Source of the DNA: RGIG5612 sp017511185
GTDB taxonomy: Bacteria > Bacillota > Clostridia > Lachnospirales > Lachnospiraceae
Reading direction: 5' to 3'
Assembly (NCBI GenBank): GCA_017511185.1
Contig: JAFWLF010000104.1
Coordinates: 1-64,000 of the forward strand
Length of the DNA: 64,000 nucleotides
In this document: positions 1 to 6,904 of the stretch, one piece after another
Position numbering within the stretch: the first letter of the stretch is position 1
How the letters are laid out: every line of letters starts with the position of its first letter
Position numbers and translations under genes: made by a program
Notes under the pieces: model-generated
Told to the model about the DNA's origin: nothing
Databases searched by the model: none
What the model saw: only the letters and a program-made list of their open reading frames with translations

Positions 1-270
1 ATGATCGATCTGCGGCAGTTTATGTTTGATAATCTTTACTTTAATTCTTCCTGTAAGACGGAAGAATACAAAGCAGAGGGCATGGTCATTACTTTATATG
101 ATTATTATCTGGATCATCAGGAAAAACTGCCGGATGATATCAAAGCTCTGATCAGAGATAAAAATACGAAGCCGGAAAGAGCTGTCTGTGATTACATTTC
201 CGGCATGACAGATTATTATTGTACAGCTGTTTTTACAGAATTGTTTATTCCGGAATTTTGGGGGAAGTAA
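1..270 (+). CDS. dgt: dGTPase-like HD phosphohydrolase, C-terminal end only
   Basis: This is the last 89 codons of a gene that begins before the window; the ATG at position 1 is probably an internal Met. The stretch ISGMTDYY followed by FTELFIPEFWGK matches the C-terminal signature of deoxyguanosinetriphosphate triphosphohydrolases, which cleave dNTPs to deoxynucleosides and triphosphate. The HD catalytic part would lie upstream and cannot be seen. The stop codon is directly followed by the GTG of dnaG with no gap, and dgt-dnaG-rpoD is a common Clostridia order, which supports the call. Confidence 0.75.
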   Translation: MIDLRQFMFDNLYFNSSCKTEEYKAEGMVITLYDYYLDHQEKLPDDIKALIRDKNTKPERAVCDYISGMTDYYCTAVFTELFIPEFWGK

Positions 271-2040
271 GTGTTTTATCCGCAGGAGGTCGTTGACCAG
301 GTTATTGAATCGAATAATATTGTGGACGTGATCGGATCCTACGTGAAGCTTACCAAGAAAGGCTCCACTTATTTTGGGCTGTGTCCGTTTCACAATGAAA
401 AGACGCCTTCTTTTTCTGTGACAGATAATGGCAATAAGCAGATGTATTACTGCTTTGGCTGTCATAAGGGGGGAACGGTCCTTACATTTATTATGCAGTA
501 TGAGAATGTTTCTTATACGGATGCTTTAAAAACACTTGCGGACCGGGCAGGCATTGCGCTCCCAAAGCCGGACTATTCCAAAGAACAGGAAGCTTTATCC
601 AGAAAGAAAGATGCGATCCTGGAGGTGAATAAGGAAGCTGCTAAGTATTTCTATCATCTTCTGAAAAGTGAACGCGGGAAAAATGCACTGAAGTATTTGA
701 CTGACCGCGGATTATCGGATGAAACGATCCGCAGCTTTGGGTTAGGTTATTCTGATAAATATCGGGATGATCTGTACCAATATATGAAGACTAAAGGATT
801 CACAGATGATATTCTGAAAGAGAGCGGACTTTTCTCTATTAAGGAAACTGATACACATGATTATTTTTGGAATCGTGTCATGTTTCCAATTATGGATGTA
901 CGCAGTAAGGTGATAGCTTTTGGCGGCCGCGTGATGGGTGAAGGGGAACCAAAGTATCTGAATTCTCCTGAAACAATTTGTTTTAACAAACGACGGACGC
1001 TCTACGGACTGCATGCAGCAAAAAAACATAAAGGGAAAGAACTGATTTTGTGTGAAGGGTATATGGATGTGATCTCTCTTCATCAGGCTGGTTTTACCAA
1101 TGCCGTTGCATCGTTAGGAACGGCTTTAACAGAAGGGCATGCGGATATTCTGAAACGGTATACCGGGAATGTAGTTATATCTTATGATTCGGATACAGCA
1201 GGCAGGGATGCTGCACTGCGGGCAATTCCTAAACTTCGAGAAGCAGGTCTTTCTGTAAAAGTGCTGGACCTTTCCCCTTATAAAGATCCAGATGAACTGA
1301 TCAAAGCAGAAGGAACTGATTTTTTCAAAGAACGCTTGAAAAATGCAAAAAATAGTTTAATATTTGAAATATATTGCTTGCAGGATCAATTTGATCTGAA
1401 TGATCCTGATGAAAAAACGAAATTCTTTAACGAAACTGCGAAAAGATTGAGCTATATCGAAGACCGCCTGGAACAGGAAAACTATATTCAGGCTGTATCA
1501 AAAGAATTTCTGATTGAGTATTCTATGCTGAAAGAAAAGACAAAAAAACTTTCTTTGAGCAATGATAATAGACAAGGGTTTACAACCACCCCAATCATTA
1601 TTAAGAAAAAAGACGAGACAAAAACAGCTCTGGCTCAATGCCAGAAAATGGTTTTGTCATTTTTGGCTGAAGAACCGTCATTTTATGACAACGTATCTGA
1701 TGTAATAGATGAAAGCGATTTCTGTCTTCCGCCATATGACAAGACCGCACAGTTATTGTTTTCGCAGTTGAAAGCCGGGAAGGTAAATCCTAACAGTATT
1801 ATCAATGCATTTGAGGAAAGTGATGTCCAGGAAGAAGTTGCGGATATTTTTCATGACTCGTTTTTGAAAGATATTTCTGAAAGCGATCTTCAAAAAACGA
1901 TCAATGATTGTATCATTCGTATTCGGAAAAACAGTATAGAAACTCAGCTTGATGGTGTGCAGGATGTCTCCCGCATTGTCGAGTTGAAAAAAGAGCAAGA
2001 AAGACTGCAAAAATTTAATATTTTCGGGAGGAAAAGTTAA
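271..2040 (+). CDS. dnaG: DNA primase DnaG
   Basis: Primase that lays RNA primers for replication, working with the replicative helicase. The 589-residue protein has the family length and order: an N-terminal CHC2 zinc finger (C38, H41, C61, C64), a central TOPRIM domain with ILCEGYMDV near residue 258 and the acidic DSDTAGRDAA stretch about 45 residues later, and a divergent C-terminal helicase-binding region. The start is GTG, abutting the dgt stop. The stop overlaps the ATG of the next gene as TAATG, so primase and sigma factor are probably translationally coupled, as in the classical macromolecular-synthesis operon. Confidence 0.97.
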   Translation: MFYPQEVVDQVIESNNIVDVIGSYVKLTKKGSTYFGLCPFHNEKTPSFSVTDNGNKQMYYCFGCHKGGTVLTFIMQYENVSYTDALKTLADRAGIALPKPDYSKEQEALSRKKDAILEVNKEAAKYFYHLLKSERGKNALKYLTDRGLSDETIRSFGLGYSDKYRDDLYQYMKTKGFTDDILKESGLFSIKETDTHDYFWNRVMFPIMDVRSKVIAFGGRVMGEGEPKYLNSPETICFNKRRTLYGLHAAKKHKGKELILCEGYMDVISLHQAGFTNAVASLGTALTEGHADILKRYTGNVVISYDSDTAGRDAALRAIPKLREAGLSVKVLDLSPYKDPDELIKAEGTDFFKERLKNAKNSLIFEIYCLQDQFDLNDPDEKTKFFNETAKRLSYIEDRLEQENYIQAVSKEFLIEYSMLKEKTKKLSLSNDNRQGFTTTPIIIKKKDETKTALAQCQKMVLSFLAEEPSFYDNVSDVIDESDFCLPPYDKTAQLLFSQLKAGKVNPNSIINAFEESDVQEEVADIFHDSFLKDISESDLQKTINDCIIRIRKNSIETQLDGVQDVSRIVELKKEQERLQKFNIFGRKS

Positions 2041-2552
2041 TGGCAGCAAAAAAGGAAACAAAAGAGACAAAGAAAGCTGTAGCTAAGGCTCCAGCTAAGA
2101 AGGCAACAGCAGCAAAGGCAGCTCCGGCTAAGAAAGCAACAGCAGCAAAGGCAGCTCCAGCTAAGAAAGCAACAGCAGCAAAGGCAGCTCCGGCTAAGAA
2201 GGCTACAGCAGCAAAGGCAGCTCCGGCTAAGAAAGCTACAGCAGCAAAGGCAGCTCCAGCTAAGAAAGCAGCTCCGGCTAAGAAGGCTACAGCAGCAAAA
2301 GCAGCTCCAGCTAAGAAGGCTACAGCAGCAAAAGCAGCTCCAGCTAAGAAGGCAGCTCCGGCTAAGAAGGCTACAGTAGCAAAAGCAGCTACGGCTAAGA
2401 AAGCAGCTCCGGCTAAGAAGGCAGCTCCGGCTAAGAAGGCTACAGCAGCAAAAGCAGCTCCGGCTAAGAAAGCTACAGCAGCAAAAGCTCCGGCTAAAAA
2501 AGCTCCAGCTAAGAAAGCAGCTCCAGCTAAAAAAAGTCCCAGCAAAAAGTAA
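2040..2552 (+). CDS. Lys/Ala/Pro-rich repeat segment, probable N-terminal part of RpoD in another frame
   Basis: The ORF starts at an ATG overlapping the dnaG stop, with a strong ribosome site (gggaggaa) just upstream. It encodes 170 residues made almost wholly of 11-residue units of the type PAKKATAAKAA, resembling histone H1 tails. It ends just after a run of seven A (2529-2535). Dropping one A would continue without a stop into the sigma-factor frame, giving a single protein of about 573 residues. Lys/Ala-rich N-terminal extensions are known on actinobacterial principal sigma factors. I therefore read it as the leader of RpoD, split by a real or apparent frameshift, rather than as an independent protein. 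Its own job, perhaps DNA or RNA contact, is inference. Confidence 0.7.
   Translation: MAAKKETKETKKAVAKAPAKKATAAKAAPAKKATAAKAAPAKKATAAKAAPAKKATAAKAAPAKKATAAKAAPAKKAAPAKKATAAKAAPAKKATAAKAAPAKKAAPAKKATVAKAATAKKAAPAKKAAPAKKATAAKAAPAKKATAAKAPAKKAPAKKAAPAKKSPSKK
2085..2530 (+). repeat. Tandem 33-bp (11-codon) Lys/Ala repeat array
   Basis: Near-identical units encode AKKATAAKAAP, mixed with shorter 15-bp PAKKA units. Codon-level identity between units is high, so copy number may vary between strains by slippage. All six frames stay open across much of the array, which creates spurious reverse-strand ORFs. Confidence 0.9.
2529..2535 (+). other. A7 homopolymer at the frame junction of rpoD
   Basis: Seven A residues lie where the Lys/Ala frame must shift by +1 to enter the sigma frame. 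With six A the two ORFs fuse cleanly. The cause may be a sequencing indel, a genuine mutation, or slippage. Confidence 0.8.
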
Positions 2553-2628
2553 GTCTGAAAAAAATGAAGTAATCGTTGAGTTTTCCGAAGGTAGTGATCT
2601 TCTGGTAAAACCCGACGGAGACGGTGAA

Positions 2629-3762
2629 TTGGAGACCACGCTGATCGATCCGAACTTTGAGGAGCATCTTGCAAAGCTTGTAAAATCAGCACAGAAGAAA
2701 AAGAACTTTATTGAGTATTCTGAGATCTCAAAATTCTTTCCTGGCGTTGATCTGAACAAAGAGTATATGGATAGTATCGTCGAGTATCTTGAGGGCAAAA
2801 GTATCGATGTCTTACGGACAGATATTAATGACGAAGATGTGATACTTGATATGGGAGACGATATTGAAATAGACGAATTGGAAGATGAAGTGACGGAAGC
2901 TGATCTGGATATGTCGGATCTGGAAAACAATGTTAACATTGAAGACCATGTTCGTATGTATTTGAAAGAAATCGGCAAAGTCCCGCTGCTGACGTCAGAC
3001 GAAGAAGTGGCTTTAGCCAAAAAAATGGAAAAAGGCGACCAGGCTGCAAAAGCAAAACTTGCAGAAGCAAACCTTCGTTTAGTGGTAAGTATTGCAAAAC
3101 GTTATGTCGGTCGTGGAATGCAGCTCCTTGATTTGATTCAGGAAGGCAATCTGGGATTAATGAAAGCAGTCGAAAAATTTGACTACAAAAAAGGGTACAA
3201 GTTTTCGACTTATGCCACCTGGTGGATCAGGCAGGCAATCACCAGAGCTATCGCTGATCAGGCGAGGACAATTCGTATTCCGGTCCATATGGTTGAAACC
3301 ATCAATAAACTGCTCCGGGTTTCCAGACAATTACTTCAGGAATACGGCAGAGAGCCAACCAATGAAGAAATCGCTGAGAAAATGGATATTCCTGTGGCTC
3401 GTGTCAGAGAAATATTAAAAATCTCTCAGGATCCGGTTTCTTTAGAAACACCAATTGGTGAGGAAGAGGATTCTCATTTGGGTGATTTCATCAAAGATGA
3501 GAACATAACCGCTCCGGCGGATGCTGCCGCATTTGTCTTATTGAAAGAACAACTTAATGATGTTTTATATACACTAACAGATCGAGAACAGGAAGTATTA
3601 AAATTAAGATTCGGCCTGGAGGATGGAAGATCCAGAACATTGGAAGAAGTTGGAAAAGAATTCAATGTGACCAGAGAGCGTATCAGGCAGATTGAAGCGA
3701 AAGCACTTAGAAAACTTCGTCATCCTAGCAGAAGCCGGAAATTAAAAGACTTTCTTGATTAA
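2629..3762 (+). CDS. rpoD: Principal RNA polymerase sigma factor RpoD (SigA)
   Basis: Housekeeping sigma factor that directs RNA polymerase to -35/-10 promoters. Regions are complete: a 1.1-like segment (EEHLAKLVKSAQKKKNF), region 1.2/2 with the RLVVSIAKRY and YATWWIRQAITRA motifs for -10 recognition and melting, region 3, and a region 4 helix-turn-helix (TLEEVGKEFNVTRERIRQIE) for the -35. The only in-frame start after the upstream stop is TTG at 2629, and it has no convincing ribosome site. The open frame continues upstream to at least 2533, where it can join the Lys/Ala leader from 2040. The real start is therefore probably ATG 2040 via a frameshift at the A7 run. The stop overlaps the trmK ATG (TAATG). 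Confidence 0.95.
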   Translation: METTLIDPNFEEHLAKLVKSAQKKKNFIEYSEISKFFPGVDLNKEYMDSIVEYLEGKSIDVLRTDINDEDVILDMGDDIEIDELEDEVTEADLDMSDLENNVNIEDHVRMYLKEIGKVPLLTSDEEVALAKKMEKGDQAAKAKLAEANLRLVVSIAKRYVGRGMQLLDLIQEGNLGLMKAVEKFDYKKGYKFSTYATWWIRQAITRAIADQARTIRIPVHMVETINKLLRVSRQLLQEYGREPTNEEIAEKMDIPVARVREILKISQDPVSLETPIGEEEDSHLGDFIKDENITAPADAAAFVLLKEQLNDVLYTLTDREQEVLKLRFGLEDGRSRTLEEVGKEFNVTRERIRQIEAKALRKLRHPSRSRKLKDFLD

Positions 3763-4241
3763 TGAGTATTTCAAAAAGACTTGAAACAATTGCAGATTTA
3801 GTTACGCCCGGTTATCGGGCAAGCGATATAGGCACAGACCATGGGTATGTGCCTATATATTTGCTGCGGAATCATATTTGTGATCATGTGATTGCGGCAG
3901 ATATCAGCAAAGGCTCGTTAGAAAAAGCTTTGCTTAATGTAAAGCGCGCCGGATTGACAGAGTTTATTGAATGCCGTTTATCAGATGGGTTATCAGAAAT
4001 CCATCCAGGAGAAGTAGATAGCATTGTTATCTCCGGAATGGGAGGTATTCTGATGGACCGTATATTGAGAAATGGTATAGAGGTAGTAAAGAAAGCAAAA
4101 GAATTGATCCTTTCACCACATCGCAATCCGGAACTGATCACAGATTTTGCAGAAGAATTTGGATTTGCAATTGTATTTCATGAAGTATTGCTGGACAAAA
4201 AGAAGTACTATCATATCTTCAAAATAACGATTAATGAATAG
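3762..4241 (+). CDS. trmK: tRNA (adenine-22-N1)-methyltransferase TrmK, short form
   Basis: A class I SAM-dependent methyltransferase. The N-terminal pattern ASDIGTDHGYVPIYL is the TrmK motif I for SAM binding, and ISGMGG is the family motif near the active site. TrmK methylates N1 of A22 in tRNA. The protein has 159 residues, whereas the family is usually about 230 because of a C-terminal helical domain; here it stops right after the Rossmann core (YYHIFKITINE). The rnpB promoter begins 10 bp after the stop. In related genomes trmK is normally followed by a nif3-like gene, absent here, so the 3' end probably marks a rearrangement. Activity of the short form is uncertain. Confidence 0.85.
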   Translation: MSISKRLETIADLVTPGYRASDIGTDHGYVPIYLLRNHICDHVIAADISKGSLEKALLNVKRAGLTEFIECRLSDGLSEIHPGEVDSIVISGMGGILMDRILRNGIEVVKKAKELILSPHRNPELITDFAEEFGFAIVFHEVLLDKKKYYHIFKITINE

Positions 4242-4251
4242 AAAGAAGCAT

Positions 4252-4280
4252 TTGCTTTTTTCGAAAGAACAAGATAGAAT
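4252..4280 (+). promoter_or_regulatory. Sigma-A promoter of rnpB
   Basis: TTGCTT (4252-4257), a 17-bp spacer and TAGAAT (4275-4280) predict initiation near 4287, exactly where helix P1 of the RNase P RNA begins. Confidence 0.7.
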
Positions 4281-4286
4281 AACAAA

Positions 4287-4614
4287 CCAGTTGACTGAAT
4301 GATCGCGCCAATAACAGGTGAGGAAAGTCCGGGCTTCACAGGGCAGGATGCCAGATAACGTCTGGCGGGAGAAATCCCAGGACCAGTGCAACAGAAATAT
4401 ACCGCCGTAAGGTAAGGGTGAAATGGCAGTGTAAGAGACTACCGCCTTGCTGGTAACAGGAAGGGCACATGTAAACTCCATCCGAAGCAAGACCAAGCAG
4501 AAAGCGTGAACAGGTGGCCCGCTGAGCTTTCAGGTAGGTCGCAAAGATTTTACTGGTGACAGTAAAACAAGATAGATGATCATTCAAGACAGAACCCGGC
4601 TTACAGGTCAGCTG
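4287..4614 (+). ncRNA. rnpB: RNase P RNA, bacterial type A
   Basis: Catalytic RNA that matures the 5' ends of tRNAs. The universally conserved core is present: gaggaaagtccgggc near 4319 (P4 5' strand/CR-I), gaccagtgcaacagaaa near 4381, ggtaagggtgaaa near 4411, taaactccatccg near 4472 and acagaacccggctta near 4590. Helix P1 forms between cagttgact (4288-4296) and ggtcagctg (4606-4614) with G-U wobbles. The set matches the ancestral type A architecture rather than the Bacillus type B. It has its own promoter and terminator. Confidence 0.95.
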
Positions 4615-4617
4615 AAA

Positions 4618-4645
4618 AAAAGGAATCCTTTCGGATTCCTTTTTT
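4618..4645 (+). terminator. Rho-independent terminator of rnpB
   Basis: An aaaaggaatcc stem, tttc loop and ggattcctttt, followed by T residues. The flanking A and T tracts could also stop leftward transcription of the facing gene. Confidence 0.9.
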
Positions 4646-4650
4646 ATTAT

Positions 4651-5259
4651 TTAGTATTCGGTTCTGGAAAGAAATTTATCGTTCCATTCTCTTTTTTGCT
4701 GCCTCTTCCAGCTGCGAAATTCAGCCATATTCATACTTGCAAGAAGGGATTTTAACATTTCATATTCAGCTTCAAGATCCCGTTTTTCATCTTCTAATTG
4801 CTTAATACGGTTCCTATAATCGTCAATGGTCCATCTGTCATCAATCATATCACGCCGAATGTCAACGACAGAAACAGGATGTTCCGAAACAACATTAACA
4901 GTGTTGGAATAATAAGATGTTTTATTTGAAACACGAGGAGTATGAGGCTTTTTGGTACTTAAAATTCTACGAGCTTCGTCATCTAAAAACCTGGTTTTAC
5001 CAATATTTTTTATATGACCTTCTAATTCGGATTGCTTTTTATTGACTTGCTGACGAACTGCTTCGTATGAAATTCCAAGTTCATTTGCGTAATCTTTAAG
5101 GGAAATCCAATCAGAAACATACTCAGTCACAAGTGCTGGTTCATTGTCTGTATTTTCGTTGTCATTAGAAGCCAAATTGGTCAAAACCTCTTCAGGAGAA
5201 TTCATATTAAGTTGATTTTGAGCAGAATCAGTATGCAATTTGGTATTTTGAACGTCCAT
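4651..5259 (-). CDS. HTH plus coiled-coil protein, DUF536/Par-like
   Basis: A 202-residue protein. The ATG at 5259 is chosen because a strong ribosome site (gggagg) lies 7 nt upstream; an earlier in-frame start would add 39 residues without one. After an acidic, Asn-rich N-terminal stretch comes a helix-turn-helix (about residues 55-105: SLKDYANELGISYEAVRQQV and a following ARRIL helix). Then come a linker and a C-terminal coiled coil (RIKQLEDEKRDLEAEYEMLK). This order is typical of plasmid and phage proteins, including the single-gene partition protein Par of staphylococcal plasmid pSK1, which is divergent from rep. Here too it is divergent from a RepL-like gene. Function is inferred; it could simply be an autoregulator. 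Confidence 0.65.
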   Translation of the reverse strand: MDVQNTKLHTDSAQNQLNMNSPEEVLTNLASNDNENTDNEPALVTEYVSDWISLKDYANELGISYEAVRQQVNKKQSELEGHIKNIGKTRFLDDEARRILSTKKPHTPRVSNKTSYYSNTVNVVSEHPVSVVDIRRDMIDDRWTIDDYRNRIKQLEDEKRDLEAEYEMLKSLLASMNMAEFRSWKRQQKREWNDKFLSRTEY

Positions 5260-5289
5260 TTGGAACCTCCCATATATTTTATGTTTAAA

Positions 5290-5318
5290 ATAGTATAACG
5301 AACTATATTTAAAGTCAA
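5290..5318 (-). promoter_or_regulatory. Promoter of the HTH/coiled-coil gene
   Basis: Read on the minus strand: TTGACT (5318-5313), 17-bp spacer, TACTAT (5295-5290). The spacer and -10 contain an imperfect palindrome (ATAGT, 7 nt, ACTAT), a possible operator for the encoded HTH protein. A CACAAG motif lies at 5334-5339 just upstream. Confidence 0.65.
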
Positions 5319-6792
5319 GAATAAAACAAGAAACACAAGCAAAAAAAGCAAAAGAAAAAATAATAAAAGAAACCAAAGAGAAAGAAAAGTATAATTTTAA
5401 GAGTAAAAATTAAAAAGAGAAGAATAGAATGACGAAAGAAAGCAAATTAAAATAAAAGAATAAAATAATAAAAACAAGATTAATAAAATATACTTGTGTA
5501 TTTGTGTAGATACTTGTGCAGGAAAATAGAGGATCATAAATTGAAAGTCAGGAAAGAGGATCAAGAAGGATAAGACAATAAATAATAAAAAACATTCAAA
5601 TTTTAAAAGAGAAATAATTAACGATAAATAAATAACAAAATTAACAAAAAATATGTAAAAATATAGCAAAAATAGACAAAAAATGAAGAAAAAAGAATGA
5701 ATATATATACAAAGATCTGTATAAAATTGAGAATGGAGTAAATAATGATTTGAAATAGAAGCAGCTGAAACATATTTCTAAATAGAACAAAGAAAAAGAG
5801 TAGATTTAATTCCGGATCCTGGCCAAAAAAGAATGATAGTAAAACTGATAATAATAAAGTGATAATAATAATATTTATAAAATTATTCAAAAAAAGACAT
5901 TAAAAACACTTCATTTTGACGTATTATGAATAAATTAAAGAGGAAAAGATAATTAATAATAGAAATATTTATTTCAGTTAAAAGAAAATAAAACTTCATA
6001 ATTTATATAAAAATACTATAATATGCTACGTTTTTAGCGTTCTGAAAGAGTTATCGTGGGATTTTTTGCGTAAAATGAAGTGAAGTAGAGGATATTAAAT
6101 GATAGCAATCCAATAAGATTGAGTATAAAAAATGATAGATCTGGCATAGGGTATTTCCTGGAAAAATGCTGCAACAGTAATTGACGGTTGATTTGGAAAA
6201 AATACTCAGGTTTCAATACTGTTATAAGTACTACTTAATACTGAAGTGAAAAAACTCTTAAAAATTAATATTTTTATAAAAAAGAGAGTAAGGGATGAGC
6301 AAATGTAACAAATTGAAACCCTTCTATTGTGCATATTTAATAAGTTTATACTAATTTTATTCGTATCCAGGACAATTGACCTTTTTAATCATTTTTATCA
6401 TTGGATTCCTTTATAGAAAAGAAGCTGCGTTATGTTTGTATTAATGACATAAAATTGAATTTATTATCGACTGATCCGGATCGTAACATACGTAAAGTTA
6501 TAATTAATTTCTAGCAATCATTATTTATTCGTCTTTTTTTTAACAAATGGATTCTGCGATGCGATTATTAATTTACTTTTCTATACTAGAGTATTCAATA
6601 ATCATTCTTAATTCAAGTATTCTATTCTAACAGATGATTATCGTTTGACAGTGTCAGATCGAATGATCTTTCTGGTTAACAGAGTGGTAAATGGATTAAA
6701 TACTTATATCAACAGATCAATTTGTATCTTACTTCACTTTATTTTTTACTTCATCATTATTAATTTTTCCTTAATTTATTGGCTTTATATTA
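5319..6792. other. AT-rich spacer with no recognisable gene
   Basis: About 1.5 kb without a supportable ORF. The + strand is strongly purine-rich (A and G, few C or T) from about 5320 to 5990 and turns T-rich from about 6280 to 6850, so composition flips in the middle. Three TTGTG-type motifs lie at 5493-5518. Reverse-strand ORFs here encode only Phe/Ile/Leu-rich low-complexity sequence with no start signals and look like by-products of base composition. The segment may be a replication origin or centromere remnant between a Par-like and a Rep-like gene. Confidence 0.6.
5493..5518 (+). repeat. CTTGTG direct repeats in the spacer
   Basis: CTTGTG at 5493, TTTGTG at 5501 and CTTGTG at 5513. The two perfect copies are 20 bp apart, about two helical turns. 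The 11-mer tacttgtgtat here recurs as its reverse complement at 7278-7288 within the downstream fusion gene. Confidence 0.55.
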
Positions 6793-6821
6793 TTGACTTT
6801 TCGTCGCATTTCGATTAAAAT
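6793..6821 (+). promoter_or_regulatory. Promoter of the Rep-IDH fusion gene
   Basis: TTGACT (6793-6798), 17-bp spacer, TAAAAT (6816-6821). This gives a leader of about 76 nt before the ATG at 6905. Confidence 0.75.
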
Positions 6822-6904
6822 CTTCTTATTATAGTAATATGTTGTTTATAGACCAGCATTATTATTTAACTATGTTTTTATAAAGCGAAACCAGGAGGCA
6901 GCAA

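Noticed and set aside
2085..2530. CRISPR-like or satellite array
   Set aside because: The repeats are in-frame coding units without unique spacers; the same holds for 50500-52280.
2015..3020. Two long reverse-strand ORFs opposite the Lys/Ala repeat and rpoD
   Set aside because: They are mirror translations of the repeat (Ala/Phe/Leu- or Ser/Cys/Phe-rich), with no ribosome site and no known domain; the forward frame explains the DNA.
5397..5890. Reverse-strand ORFs in the AT-rich spacer
   Set aside because: Phe/Ile/Leu-rich low complexity produced by the purine-rich + strand; no start signals, no recognisable protein.
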